From Curtobacterium sp. VKM Ac-2865 (lineage in GTDB: Bacteria > Actinomycetota > Actinomycetes > Actinomycetales > Microbacteriaceae): DNA of 64,000 bases. Shown here in pieces: positions 49,474-58,509 of the stretch. Position 1 is the stretch's first letter; each line of letters begins with the position of its first letter. The translations under genes and the position numbers were made by a program. The notes beneath the pieces were generated by a model. It was given only the letters and a program-made list of their open reading frames with translations, did no database searches and was not told the origin of the DNA. Location of the stretch: positions 124,001 through 188,000 of the forward strand of contig NZ_JADKRZ010000002.1 in assembly GCF_015350905.1 (NCBI RefSeq). The letters are read 5' to 3'.

Positions 49474-49989
49474 ATGACCAGGTGGATCGCCCTGCTGCGC
49501 GGGGTGAACGTGAACGGCATCACGATCCGATCTGCCGACCTCCGGACGCTGTTCGAGGAGCGCGGACACACAGATGTCCGCACTGTGCTGGCGTCGGGCA
49601 ACGTCGTGTTCTCGTCCGCGATGCCCGCGCCCGAACTCAAGGCCGACGTCGAGCAGGCGCTCCGCGACCGCTTCGGGTACGACGCCTGGATCGTGCTCGT
49701 CCCGCACGACGCCCTCGCCGCACTCGTCGACACCTTCCCCTTCGAGTCGTCCGCCGACCGACACGACTACGTCCTCTTCGGGTCCGACGACGCCGCACTG
49801 GACGACCTGCTTGCCGACCTCGAACTCGACGACACGGTGGAGCGGGTCGCGCGCGGCGACGGTGTCGTCTACTGGTCGTGCCCGAAGGGGTCGAGCACGG
49901 ACAGCGTTTTCGCGAAGCGGGCCAGCGCCGCACGCTTCAAGCGCACGACGACGACCCGCAACACGAACACCCTGCGCAAGCTCCTCTGA
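49474..49989 (+). CDS. DUF1697 protein
   Basis: 171 aa. The N-terminus WIALLRGVNVNGITIRSADL and later TVLASGNVVFSS are DUF1697 hallmarks. C-terminal basic tail (RFKRTTTTRNTNTLRKLL) is typical. Function is unknown; it is found in many actinobacterial genomes. TACCGT ends 6 nt before the ATG. It is convergent with the RelE-like gene, only 3 bp apart. Confidence 0.9.
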   Translation: MTRWIALLRGVNVNGITIRSADLRTLFEERGHTDVRTVLASGNVVFSSAMPAPELKADVEQALRDRFGYDAWIVLVPHDALAALVDTFPFESSADRHDYVLFGSDDAALDDLLADLELDDTVERVARGDGVVYWSCPKGSSTDSVFAKRASAARFKRTTTTRNTNTLRKLL

Positions 49990-49992
49990 CGA

Positions 49993-50337
49993 TCACTTCG
50001 TCTCGTTGGGGTGGTGCGTGTGCACCGCGATGACCTGCACGACCCGCGCTTCTTCATCCACGGTGAACCAGATCCGGGCACCCCGCTTGAGTTCGTACTG
50101 ACGGCGGACCCATTCGCGCCCTGAGTGCACGACGACGCCGAGTTCCCCGCGGAGTGCGTGGCAGGCGAGGTCTTCAGTCAGCGGATCCGTCGTGAGCCGC
50201 TCCCACGCGCCGACGACGGCATTGCGCTGCGTCGCCAGGACGTCTCGCCACCCCTGCTCGGCACCACGCGTGGCGAGGACGATCGTGTACTCCGTGGTGC
50301 GGACCGGCCGCGCCACGCCGGTTCGGCGCGCGGCCAT
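49993..50337 (-). CDS. RelE/ParE-like toxin of a type II module
   Basis: 114 aa, small basic protein. Central pattern WERLTTDPLTED, CHALRGELG and WVRRQYELKRGARIWFTVDE with a late HTHHPNETK fits the RelE/ParE fold (interferase or gyrase inhibitor). The catalytic residues are not certain by eye. Its ATG lies 3 bp after the stop of a larger Phd-like gene; the two form an operon under a palindromic operator. Confidence 0.72.
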   Translation of the reverse strand: MAARRTGVARPVRTTEYTIVLATRGAEQGWRDVLATQRNAVVGAWERLTTDPLTEDLACHALRGELGVVVHSGREWVRRQYELKRGARIWFTVDEEARVVQVIAVHTHHPNETK

Positions 50338-50340
50338 CGG

Positions 50341-50805
50341 TCACGGCTTCTCAGCGATGACCGGCGGGTCGAGCAGGTCCGGCTCCGAGGTGTCCCAGCC
50401 GGCGGCGATCGCCTCGGCCGAGTTGCGCCAGGCCTGCATCTCCAGCAGCAGCCTGCGGGGCTGCCGGAGCGAGAAGGACCCGCGAGCCACCTCGACGATC
50501 TCCGTGGCGAACCGCTGCTGGTCCGCACGGCTCAGCAGCTTCAACCAGGGATACGGGATCGCCAGCCGGTCGTGGAGCGGCAGCGACTCGTTGACGGTGA
50601 CCGCGGCGATGAGCTGCGCAGCGATGTCGAGGACGGCCTCGTCGTCGTCGGACCGCTCCTTCGTCGTCAGGACGAGCGGAGCACCGTCGCGTCGAGTGAC
50701 CTCGAGTGGCTCCTGTTCCGCGGCGGCGAACACGTCTTTCGCGTGGCGCGACAGGTCGGACGACTGCACGGAGCGTCGGCGGCGGACGGGGGCGAGGAGC
50801 GTCAT
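50341..50805 (-). CDS. Phd/YefM-like antitoxin with a long C-terminal extension
   Basis: 154 aa. The first 65 residues resemble Phd/YefM antitoxins (SDLSRHAKDVFAAAEQEP, LEVTRRDGAPLVLTTK). About 90 more residues follow, helical and larger than usual for Phd, ending AIAAGWDTSEPDLLDPP. This could be a toxin-binding region. Promoter and operator: TACGGT ends 6 nt before the ATG and an 18-bp perfect palindrome abuts it. The adjacent RelE-like gene is downstream. Confidence 0.72.
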   Translation of the reverse strand: MTLLAPVRRRRSVQSSDLSRHAKDVFAAAEQEPLEVTRRDGAPLVLTTKERSDDDEAVLDIAAQLIAAVTVNESLPLHDRLAIPYPWLKLLSRADQQRFATEIVEVARGSFSLRQPRRLLLEMQAWRNSAEAIAAGWDTSEPDLLDPPVIAEKP

Positions 50806-50811
50806 GACACC

Positions 50812-50835
50812 ACCGTATTCAGAACGTGTTCTGAA
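50812..50835 (-). promoter_or_regulatory. Autoregulatory operator and -10 of the Phd/RelE-like module
   Basis: TTCAGAAC-GT-GTTCTGAA (50818-50835) is a perfect 18-bp palindrome directly upstream of a TACGGT -10 box (50812-50817). The -10 lies 6 nt before the ATG, so the transcript is leaderless and the operator would block RNA polymerase. Confidence 0.75.
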
Positions 50836-50879
50836 CACAACTCCCGTAGGGATCTCGCCGACAGCGCGGTTCGCCGCGG

Positions 50880-51647
50880 TCAGGACTGCGCGGGCTGCCC
50901 GTTGCTCGCCATGGTGCCGCCGTCCACGGGCAGGATCGCTCCCGTGATGAACGACGCCTCGTCGCTGGCCAGGAAGAGCACCGCCGCGGCGACCTCCTCC
51001 GCACGACCACCACGCCCGAGAGCGATGCGCTCGGCGAACTCCTGCTTGAGGGCCTCGTCCTCGGCCTGCTCCTGGGTCATGTCCGTCCAGATGAGTCCAG
51101 GCGCGACCGCGTTCACCCGGACCCCGGCGTGGCCGTTGTCGAGCGCGGCGGCCTTCGTGAAGTTCGACACCCCGCCCTTCGCCGCGTTGTAGGGGCTCAT
51201 GCGCCAGTCCGCGCCCTCGCCGGACACGGACGAGGTGTTCACGATCGACCCCTTCGTCTCACGGAGGAACGGCAGCGCCGCCCGGGTGCCGTAGAACACG
51301 CTCGACAGGTCGGTCTCGATCACGCGGCGCCACTCGTCCGTGGAGATGTCGGTGACGTCGCCGGACGTGAAGGTGCCCGCGTTGTTCACGAGCACGTCGA
51401 CCCGGTCCCAGCGGTCGATCGCCGCGGCGACGACGGTCTCCCAGTCCTCCGGCGAGGCGACGTCAGCGCGCAGCACGACGACGCGGTCCGTCGGCAGGTC
51501 GTCGCCGACCGCCCGGACCTTCTCACCGACGCTGTCCACGAGGACCACCGAGGCCCCCTCGTCGACGAACGCCCTCGCAGTGGCCGCACCGATGCCGGAA
51601 CCGGCCCCCGTCACGATCGCGACCTTGCCCTCGAACCGCTTGCCCAT
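50880..51647 (-). CDS. Short-chain dehydrogenase/reductase
   Basis: 255 aa classical SDR. NAD(P) motif TGAGSGIG (about 14-21), NNAG (about 89), catalytic Ser in NTSSVSG and Tyr/Lys in YNAAKGG. Acidic residue at end of strand 2 (VLVDSV) suggests preference for NAD(H). Oxidises an unknown alcohol. GAGAGGA upstream of the ATG at 51647. Confidence 0.94.
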   Translation of the reverse strand: MGKRFEGKVAIVTGAGSGIGAATARAFVDEGASVVLVDSVGEKVRAVGDDLPTDRVVVLRADVASPEDWETVVAAAIDRWDRVDVLVNNAGTFTSGDVTDISTDEWRRVIETDLSSVFYGTRAALPFLRETKGSIVNTSSVSGEGADWRMSPYNAAKGGVSNFTKAAALDNGHAGVRVNAVAPGLIWTDMTQEQAEDEALKQEFAERIALGRGGRAEEVAAAVLFLASDEASFITGAILPVDGGTMASNGQPAQS

Positions 51648-51830
51648 GGTGGATCCTCTCGTTGCACGTCCGTGCCCGGGAGAGACGCCATCGGCCCGAT
51701 GGGCACAGCAGACCACCGTGCCCGCACCGGCCTGGACACGCGGCCAGGCGAGCGGACTGCCGGGGCCGCGCCGGGCCTCCAGGCCGGTCCGAGCCGCGCA
51801 CCGTGGTACGCGACCCGGTCCGGAGAGCCG

Positions 51831-54347
51831 CTACGCGGTGCTGTCGTCCGAGTCCACTTCGCGTTCGAGCGAGATGGTCGGGATCGACGCCGTGATCACC
51901 GAACCGTCGGCGCGGAGCGTGCCCTGGATGTCGCTCGTCGTCGGGGCGTGTCCGGACATCCGCGGCCCGTGGTGCGGGATCGGCACGACGGTCGGGGCGC
52001 CGGCCTCGATGTCGTACGGCTGGTTGTGCACCCAGGCCGTGAAGCCGGACCCGGTCTCGACCGTGAACGTCATGCGCTCCTGCTCCAGGTCGACGCGCAC
52101 GCGTGAGCCGTGCACCGTCAGGCGGTAGGTCAGGCGCTCCCACGACTCGGGCAACCGCGGGTTGAACGACATCTTGCCGCCGTGGTCGCGCATGCCGCCG
52201 AAGCCGTTGACGAGCCCGCCCCAGATGCCGCCGGTCGACGCGATGTGCACGCCGTCGGTGGTGTTGCCGTGCAGGTCGGCCAGGTCGACGTAGAGCGCGG
52301 TGTGGAAGTACTGCTCGGCGAGCTCGTGGTAGCCGACCTCGGCCGCCATGATCGACTGCACGACGGCGGACAGGGTCGAGTCACCGGTGGTGAGGGCGTC
52401 GTAGTAGTCGAAGTCGCGGCGCTTCTCCGCCGGGGTGAACTCGTGGCCCTGCAGGAACAGCGCCAGCACGACGTCGGCCTGCTTGAGCACCTGGAACCGG
52501 TAGATCACGAGCGGGTGGTAGTGCAGCAGCAGCGGACGCTTGGACTCAGGGGTCCGCTCGAGGTCCCAGAGTTCCTTGTCGAGGAACTGGGCGTCCTGCG
52601 GGTGGATGCCACGGTGCGGGTCGAACGGGATCTCCATCGACTCGGCGGCGTGCTCCCAGTCGACGATCTCGGACTCGTCGAGCCCGGTGCGTCGGACCAT
52701 GCGGGCGTACTCGCCCGGGTCGTCGACGCTGAGCTGCCGGCACGCGTTGACCGCGAACCACAGGTTCGCCCGGGCCATCACGTTCGTGTACATGTTGTCG
52801 TCGACGACGGTCGTGTACTCGTCCGGACCGGTGACGCCGTCGATGTGGAACTTCTGGTCGCCGTTGGAGCGCCAGAAGCCGAGGTCCTCCCACAGGCGAG
52901 CGGTCTCGACGAGGATGTCGATCGCACCGCGCTTCAGGAACTCGGTGTCGCCGGAGGCCCGGACGTACTGCATCAGCGCGTGGGCGATGTCCGCGTCGAT
53001 GTGGTACTGCGCGGTGCCGGCGGCGTAGTACGCGCTGGACTCCTCGCCGTTGATCGTGCGCCACGGGAACAGGGCGCCGTGCTGGTTCAGCTCGCGGGCG
53101 CGGGCACGCGCGGAGTCGAGCATGTTGTAGCGGAACCGCAGCGCGTTGCGCGCGACGATCGGTGCCGTGTAGCTGAGGAACGGGAGGACGTAGATCTCCA
53201 TGTCCCAGAAGTAGTGCCCGCCGTAGCCGGAGCCGGTGACGCCCTTGGCGGCGATGCCGTGGCCGTCGGTGCGGGCGGTCGCCTGCGCGAGCATGTAGAG
53301 GTTCCAGCGGACGGCCTGCTGGATCTCCGGCTGCCCGGCGATCTCCACGTCGCTGCGTGCCCAGTAGTCGTCCATCCACGTGCGCTGCTTGGCGAAGGTC
53401 TCCTCCACCGTCTCGGCGTGGGCGCGGTCGAGCGTGCGGTCGCAGCGATCGGCGAGTTCGCGCGCCGGCACCCCGCGCGAGGTGTGGTAGACGATGTTCT
53501 TGGTCAGGCGGATGGGCTGGCCGGCCTTCGCCTGCACCCGGTAGACGTGCTTGGCGAGGTCGTCCTCGATCGAGGAGGACTCGTCCCAGGCGTTCTCGGT
53601 CTCGATCCGGTGCTCGACCCCGACGCAGATCGTCATGCCCGAGCTCTTGGCCTGGTACCCGAGCAGGGAGCGGGTCGCCGTGTTCCGCTTGAGCCGCGGT
53701 TCGAGGACGCGCTCGCTGAACGTCTCGGCCTTGCGCGGGTCGAACGCGGACGCCGTCGCGGCCGCTCGCATGCCGGCGTGGTACTCGTCGACGACGTCCT
53801 GCCGGTTGAGGATCTGGCTGGACAGCAGGATCGAGGCGTCGTGGTCGAGCATCGTGACCTCGTAGTCGACGACCGCGAGGTGGCGGTCCGTGAACGACAC
53901 GAGACGGCGCGACCGGATGAGGACCCGCTTGCCGGACGGCGTCGACCACTCGGTCTCACGCAGCAGGTACCCCCCGCGGAAGTCGAGTCGGCGCGTGTGG
54001 CGCAGGATGTCGGCCTCGGCGAGGACGAGGGGTTCGTCGTCCACGTACAGCCGGATCACCTTGGCGTCCGGCGCGTTGATGATCGTCTGGCCGGTCTTGG
54101 CGAACCCGAAGGCGTCCTCGGCGTGCCGGATCGGCCAGGTCTCGTGGAAGCCGTTGATGTACGAGCCGTACTGCACGCCGCCGCGGCCCTCGTCGAGGTT
54201 CCCGCGCAGCCCCAGGTAGCCGTTGCCGACCGCGAAGTTCGTCTCCGCGACGCCCTGCTGGTCCGGGGTGTACTCGGTCTCGACGAGCGCCCACTCGTCG
54301 ACCGGGTACCGGACGCGGTCGAGGGGGTCCGAGGTGATGGGGTTCAT
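51831..54347 (-). CDS. GH65 disaccharide phosphorylase
   Basis: 838 aa, the size of maltose, trehalose or kojibiose phosphorylase. N-terminal beta-sandwich (AVGNGYLGLRGNLDEG), linker helices and an (alpha/alpha)6 barrel with the catalytic acid in DGVTGPDEYTTVVDD (Glu near 509), and WDMEIYVLPFLSY of the donor site. It splits an alpha-glucoside with phosphate to beta-glucose-1-phosphate. The next gene is a beta-phosphoglucomutase, which takes that product to glucose-6-phosphate. Which disaccharide is used cannot be read by eye. Confidence 0.92.
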   Translation of the reverse strand: MNPITSDPLDRVRYPVDEWALVETEYTPDQQGVAETNFAVGNGYLGLRGNLDEGRGGVQYGSYINGFHETWPIRHAEDAFGFAKTGQTIINAPDAKVIRLYVDDEPLVLAEADILRHTRRLDFRGGYLLRETEWSTPSGKRVLIRSRRLVSFTDRHLAVVDYEVTMLDHDASILLSSQILNRQDVVDEYHAGMRAAATASAFDPRKAETFSERVLEPRLKRNTATRSLLGYQAKSSGMTICVGVEHRIETENAWDESSSIEDDLAKHVYRVQAKAGQPIRLTKNIVYHTSRGVPARELADRCDRTLDRAHAETVEETFAKQRTWMDDYWARSDVEIAGQPEIQQAVRWNLYMLAQATARTDGHGIAAKGVTGSGYGGHYFWDMEIYVLPFLSYTAPIVARNALRFRYNMLDSARARARELNQHGALFPWRTINGEESSAYYAAGTAQYHIDADIAHALMQYVRASGDTEFLKRGAIDILVETARLWEDLGFWRSNGDQKFHIDGVTGPDEYTTVVDDNMYTNVMARANLWFAVNACRQLSVDDPGEYARMVRRTGLDESEIVDWEHAAESMEIPFDPHRGIHPQDAQFLDKELWDLERTPESKRPLLLHYHPLVIYRFQVLKQADVVLALFLQGHEFTPAEKRRDFDYYDALTTGDSTLSAVVQSIMAAEVGYHELAEQYFHTALYVDLADLHGNTTDGVHIASTGGIWGGLVNGFGGMRDHGGKMSFNPRLPESWERLTYRLTVHGSRVRVDLEQERMTFTVETGSGFTAWVHNQPYDIEAGAPTVVPIPHHGPRMSGHAPTTSDIQGTLRADGSVITASIPTISLEREVDSDDSTA

Positions 54348-54413
54348 GCTGCTCCGTGGGAGACGAGGTGGTCAGGGACGGCCTGGAGGCGCGGATCGCG
54401 CCGGGTGGTCCGC

Positions 54414-55208
54414 CTACGTCGTCGGGACGGCCGGCTCGGCCGGCTCGGCCGGCCCGGCAGGCTCGGGCAGCTCGGCGATGAGGTCGGCGAGGTCCGTCAC
54501 GACGACGTCCGCACCGTTCTGCCGCAGGGCGTCGGCGCCCGCGCCGCGGTCGACGCCGACGACCAGGCCGAAGGAGCCGTTCCGGCCGGCGGCCACCCCG
54601 CTCGTGGCGTCCTCGACCACGACGCACTCGGCGGCAGTCAGGCCGAAGCGGCTGGCGGCGTCGAGGTAGGTGTCCGGGGCGGGCTTGCCGGCCAGGCCGT
54701 CCTCCCGCGCGACCAGGCCGTCGATGACGACCGGGAAGCGCTCGAGGATGCCGGCGGTCCGGAGCACCGACTTGGCGTTGGCGGAGCTCGACACCACCGC
54801 GACGGACAGACCGGCGTCGATGGCAGCGACGAGGAAGCGCAGCGATCCCGGGTATGGCTCCACACCGTGCTCGGTCAGCTCGGCGGTGAACTCCGCGTTC
54901 TTCCGGTTGCCGAGCCCGCAGACGGTGTCCTGGTCGGGGGCGTCGTCCGGGGTGCCCTGCGGCAGCTCGATGCCACGGGCGTCGAGCAGCGAGCGGACGC
55001 CGTCGTAGCGCGGCTTGCCGTCGATGTACGCGAAGTAGTCCTGCTCCGTGTACGGCGCGACGCCGTGCGCGGCGAGGTACGGCGTGAACAGGCGGCTCCA
55101 GGCGCGCATGTGCACGTCGGCCGTTGGCGTGAGGACGCCGTCGAGGTCGAAGAGGAGCGCCCGCGCATCGGCGAGGCGCACGGGGGCGGACCGGTCTGAC
55201 GACGTCAT
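54414..55208 (-). CDS. Beta-phosphoglucomutase-like HAD phosphatase
   Basis: 264 aa. HAD motifs: LFDLDGVLTPTADVH, VVSSSANAK, AGKPAPDTYLDA and VVVEDATSGVAAG. Helical cap includes YIDGKPRYDGVRSLLDARG, the beta-PGM substrate-specificity loop. It converts beta-glucose-1-phosphate to glucose-6-phosphate and pairs with the GH65 enzyme 66 bp downstream. C-terminal tail is Pro/Ala/Glu-rich. GGAAGG precedes the ATG at 55208. Confidence 0.9.
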   Translation of the reverse strand: MTSSDRSAPVRLADARALLFDLDGVLTPTADVHMRAWSRLFTPYLAAHGVAPYTEQDYFAYIDGKPRYDGVRSLLDARGIELPQGTPDDAPDQDTVCGLGNRKNAEFTAELTEHGVEPYPGSLRFLVAAIDAGLSVAVVSSSANAKSVLRTAGILERFPVVIDGLVAREDGLAGKPAPDTYLDAASRFGLTAAECVVVEDATSGVAAGRNGSFGLVVGVDRGAGADALRQNGADVVVTDLADLIAELPEPAGPAEPAEPAVPTT

Positions 55209-55374
55209 GGACACACCTTCCAGGGAGTCGTGTCGAACGAGTGGTGCGCCCGAGTCTAGGACCGCTCCACGACCCACGCTGCACTCCGCACCACCCCTGT
55301 GGAGAGAGTTCACCGACGGTGGAGGACGTGTCCGTGACTGTGAGGACGCGCAGAGGACGACCGGTTCGCTCGTC

Positions 55375-56604
55375 GTGACGAAGGGCACGCTCTCGAAGGA
55401 CGTCGGCGGGGCGCTCTGGGCACCGCTCCTGCTGGCGCTGCTGCTCACGCTGCTGACGGCGGGGTCGTACGCGGAGCTCGTGACGAAGTACCCGAAGGCC
55501 GGTGGCGCCGCGATCTTCGCCGAGCGCGCCTACAAGGTGCCGATGGTGTCATTCCTCGTGGGCTTCTGCATGCTCGCCGCCGGGGTCACGAGTGCCGCGG
55601 GTCTGTCGCTCGCCTTCGCCGGGGACTACCTGGGTACGTTCGTCGACCTGCCGCCGGTGCCGACCGCCATCGTGTTCCTGGCGCTCGTCGCCTGCCTGAA
55701 CGCCCGCGGGATCTCGGACTCGCTGAAGAGCAACGTCGTCATGACGGTCATCGAGGTCTCCGGCCTGGTGATCGTCATCGTCGCGGTCGCCGTCATGCTG
55801 GGCGGCTGAGGCGGTGACGTCTCGCGCATCGGGGAGTTCCCGTCCGAAACGAACCCGGCGCTCGCCACGCTGAGCGCCGCGATCGTCGCCTACTACTCGT
55901 TCGTCGGCTTCGAGACCTCCGCCAACGTCGCGGAGGAGGTCCGCGAGCCCCGCAAGGTCTACCCGAGGGCCCTGTTCGGCGCCCTCGCCACCGCCGGCGT
56001 CGTCTACGTGCTCGTCGGCCTGGCGAGTGCCATCGCCCTGCCCTCCTCGGAGCTGCAGAAGTCGTCCGGCCCGCTGCTCCAGGTCGTCGCGGCCACGGGC
56101 GTGCCGATCCCGGACTGGGTCTTCAGCCTCATCGCCCTCGTCGCCGTCGCGAACGGCGCACTCCTGACGATGATCATGGCGAGCCGTGTGACCTACGGCA
56201 TGGCCGAGCAGCGCCTGCTGCCGACCGTGCTCGGCAGGGTCCTGCCGAACCGGAAGACGCCCTGGACGGCCATCGTCGCGACGACCGTCGTGGCGATGCT
56301 GCTGACGCTCGTCGGCGACGTCGGCACCCTCGCCGAGACCGTCGTGCTGCTGCTGCTCTTCGTGTTCATCAGCACCAACGTCGCCGTGCTCGTCTTGCGC
56401 CGCGACCGCGTGGAGCACGACCACTTCCGGGTGTGGACCTTCGTCCCCGTGCTCGGCGTCGCGTCCTGCGTGCTGCTCCTCACCCAGCAGAGCGGGCAGG
56501 TGTGGCTGTACGCGGCGATGCTGCTCGCGGTCGGCGTCGTGCTGTACCTCGTTGCGCGCCTCAGTGGAGGCCGGACGCGCGGAGGCCCTCGACCCACCGC
56601 GTGA
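55375..56604 (+). pseudogene. APC amino-acid permease interrupted by in-frame TGA
   Basis: Helices of an APC permease run through one continuous frame, but TGA at 55807-55809 interrupts it. The part before ends VAVMLGG; the part after resumes GGDVSRIGEFPSETNP and has YYSFVGFETSANVAEEV, in the same frame. A one-base GGA to TGA change would explain it. The N-terminal helix with the usual GAGIF loop is missing, so the gene is also 5'-truncated (begins VTKGTLSKDVGG). I take GTG 55375 as nominal start. Its 3' end overlaps the hydrolase gene by 44 bp. Confidence 0.85.
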
Positions 56605-57322
56605 CGGCGGTGGCGATCTCGTCGCGGGCCTGGGCGAGCGGGATCGTCGCGGTGCCGTCGCCCGGCTGGGCGCCGTACGCGCCGAAGTCCGCGTGGTTGG
56701 CGCCCTGCACTTCGGTCATCGTGGCGCTCGCCGGCAGTCGGTCGCGGGCAGCGTCGACCTTGGCCGGCGTCGAGAGCCCGTCGCGGGACCCGGAGATGCT
56801 CAGGACGTCGAGGTCCGACCCGGACAGGTCGTTCGCGCAGTAGCTGCCGAACAGCAGCAGGCCGGCGACCTCGGGGCCGTCCGCGAGCTGGCATGCCCGG
56901 ACACCACCGAGGGAGTGTCCGCCGACGGCCCAGGTGTGGACGGTCGGCACGTGGGCCTCGAACGTGGCGAGCGGTCGCGGGTCGAAGAAGGCCAGGTTGA
57001 GCGTCGGCTTCGTGATGACGACCGTGGTGCCGGCGGCGACGACCTGCCGGAACGAGGCCATGTAGGCGTACGCGTCGACCTTCGCACCGGGGATGAACAC
57101 CACGCCGACGCCGTTCGCGCCGCTGGTCGGGGTCATCACCACGGCGTCACCGGCGTCCCGGACGGCGACGCGGTCGTCGCGCCAGACCTGCAGCGCGGCG
57201 GGGCGGGTGCCCTGCATGACGATGTTCGCCCACACGAGGAAGACCACGACGAGGACGAGCACCACGGCGACGACCCAGGCGGCCCATCGGCGGACTCGGT
57301 GTGGTCGGTGTGCTCGGCTCAT
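56561..57322 (-). CDS. Membrane-anchored alpha/beta hydrolase
   Basis: 253 aa. One N-terminal helix (about residues 14-33) after a basic start (RAHRPHRVRR) anchors it. Catalytic motifs: GHSLGGVRACQLAD (Ser), the Asp in SGSRDGLST and His in GANHADFGAYG. Fits the Abhydrolase_5/dienelactone-like group; substrate unknown. ATG overlaps the end of the GNAT-methyltransferase gene by 4 nt (ATGA), so they are coupled. Its 3' end overlaps the permease pseudogene. Confidence 0.88.
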   Translation of the reverse strand: MSRAHRPHRVRRWAAWVVAVVLVLVVVFLVWANIVMQGTRPAALQVWRDDRVAVRDAGDAVVMTPTSGANGVGVVFIPGAKVDAYAYMASFRQVVAAGTTVVITKPTLNLAFFDPRPLATFEAHVPTVHTWAVGGHSLGGVRACQLADGPEVAGLLLFGSYCANDLSGSDLDVLSISGSRDGLSTPAKVDAARDRLPASATMTEVQGANHADFGAYGAQPGDGTATIPLAQARDEIATAVTRWVEGLRASGLH

Positions 57323-58278
57323 CCTGCGTCCTCGGTCCGGTGTGCGGTGATCGTGAAGGGCCCGTCGTCCGAGGCCGCCCGGACGACGACGTCGTCCCAC
57401 CCGGCGGACACGACGTCGGCGGCGAGTGCGTCGTCGGTCCGCTGCACCGTCACCGCGAGCACCCCGCCCGGACGGACGGCCACGAGGGCACGGCGGAGCA
57501 CCCCGCGGAGCTCCGCCCGCCGCACGTGGCGGAGCAGCCCGGTCGCGAACACGGCGTCGAACGGTCCGCCGAAGACCCCGGTCCGGACGTCGAGCACCCG
57601 CGCACCGTGGCCGTCGGCGCGGAGCTCGTCGACGAAGGACCTGGCCCCGTCGGTGCGCTCGACACGGAACCCGGCGGCCTCGAGGGCCAGGGCGTCCCGC
57701 CCGGCACCCGAGCCGAGTTCGAGCACGTGGGAACCCGGGTGGACCAGCTCGGTCAGCACGTCGACCAGCCTGGAGGCGCGTGGGGCCTCCGACAGGCCCG
57801 CCAGCGCCCGGCGCATCACCGCCTCGTGCCGCCCGTCGGGCAGGGCGTCACCGGCCACGGCGGACTCCGTGAAACCGAGCCGTGCGTACGTCCGTCGGGC
57901 ACGGGCGTTGTCGGGCATCACCGCGAGCTCGAGCACGTCGGCCCCGGTCTCGACGGCCCATCGGGCAACGGCGTCGATGAGGGCGTCCGCGACACCGCGG
58001 CCACGCGCGGCGGGGTCGACCCACATCGAGATCAGTTCGGCGCGGTCGCCCTCCCCGGAGACCCCGCTGGCCATGCCGACGGCGTGCTCACCGTCGTACG
58101 CGACCAGGTCGAGCGCACCCGGGATCGACAACCGGGTACGCCAGCGGCTCTCTGGCGCATCTGCCCAGTCGACGAGCCGCGAGCCGAAGGCCTCGGGGGC
58201 GTCCGCGAGCGCCGCCAGCCGCACCGGCCGCCACTGCTGCCAGTCGTCGGCGGTCATGGCCCGCAGCACGATCGTCAC
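57319..58278 (-). CDS. GNAT acetyltransferase fused to a class I SAM methyltransferase
   Basis: 319 aa with two domains. Residues 1-155: GNAT (AGLRAMTAD-like start, SMWVDPAARGRGVADALID with the acetyl-CoA loop, NARARRTYARLGF). Residues 165-319: class I methyltransferase (VLELGSGAGRDALALE, FATGLLRHVRRAEL, VRPGGVLAV). Both look intact. It could modify one substrate twice. GTG start lies 6 nt after TAGCGT. A decayed copy of its first 17 codons lies at 59121-59169. It is coupled to the downstream hydrolase. Confidence 0.86.
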   Translation of the reverse strand: MTIVLRAMTADDWQQWRPVRLAALADAPEAFGSRLVDWADAPESRWRTRLSIPGALDLVAYDGEHAVGMASGVSGEGDRAELISMWVDPAARGRGVADALIDAVARWAVETGADVLELAVMPDNARARRTYARLGFTESAVAGDALPDGRHEAVMRRALAGLSEAPRASRLVDVLTELVHPGSHVLELGSGAGRDALALEAAGFRVERTDGARSFVDELRADGHGARVLDVRTGVFGGPFDAVFATGLLRHVRRAELRGVLRRALVAVRPGGVLAVTVQRTDDALAADVVSAGWDDVVVRAASDDGPFTITAHRTEDAG

Positions 58279-58386
58279 GCTCCGACGCTAGCGCTCCCCG
58301 CCTAGGACCGGCAGGACGCCGCACTTCCGATCGCGCGGTGACGGATCCGGTCGTCAACCCTCGCATCCGGCGAACCAGATCCGTCA
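58230..58386. repeat. Long direct repeat, copy 1
   Basis: 157 bp spanning the first 17 codons, promoter and upstream DNA of the GNAT-methyltransferase gene. By hand it is identical at 146 of 157 positions, without gaps, to 59121-59277. Its far end carries TGACGGATC and GATCCGTCA (58338-58346 and 58378-58386), a perfect 9-bp inverted repeat about 31 bp apart. Weaker similarity continues for about 90 bp to a CGAGCCTCCCGTCCG motif. Confidence 0.85.
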
Positions 58387-58509
58387 CCGCTCGTTGCGAA
58401 GATGCCCGGGGTCACGGAGCCGTGGAGCGCCGGGCCGACGGCGACGCTGCGGGGAGGGCGAGCCTCCCGTCCGCACGCTGCTCGCAGCCCGTGGACCGCG
58501 GAACGGCCG

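Noticed and set aside
50818-50835. LexA box before the Phd-like gene
   Set aside because: Half-sites GAAC/GTTC are separated by 2 nt, not 4, so it does not fit the LexA consensus; read as a module operator.
55807-55809. TGA as a selenocysteine or recoded codon
   Set aside because: No SECIS-like hairpin noticed after it, permeases do not use Sec, and the gene also lacks its first helix.
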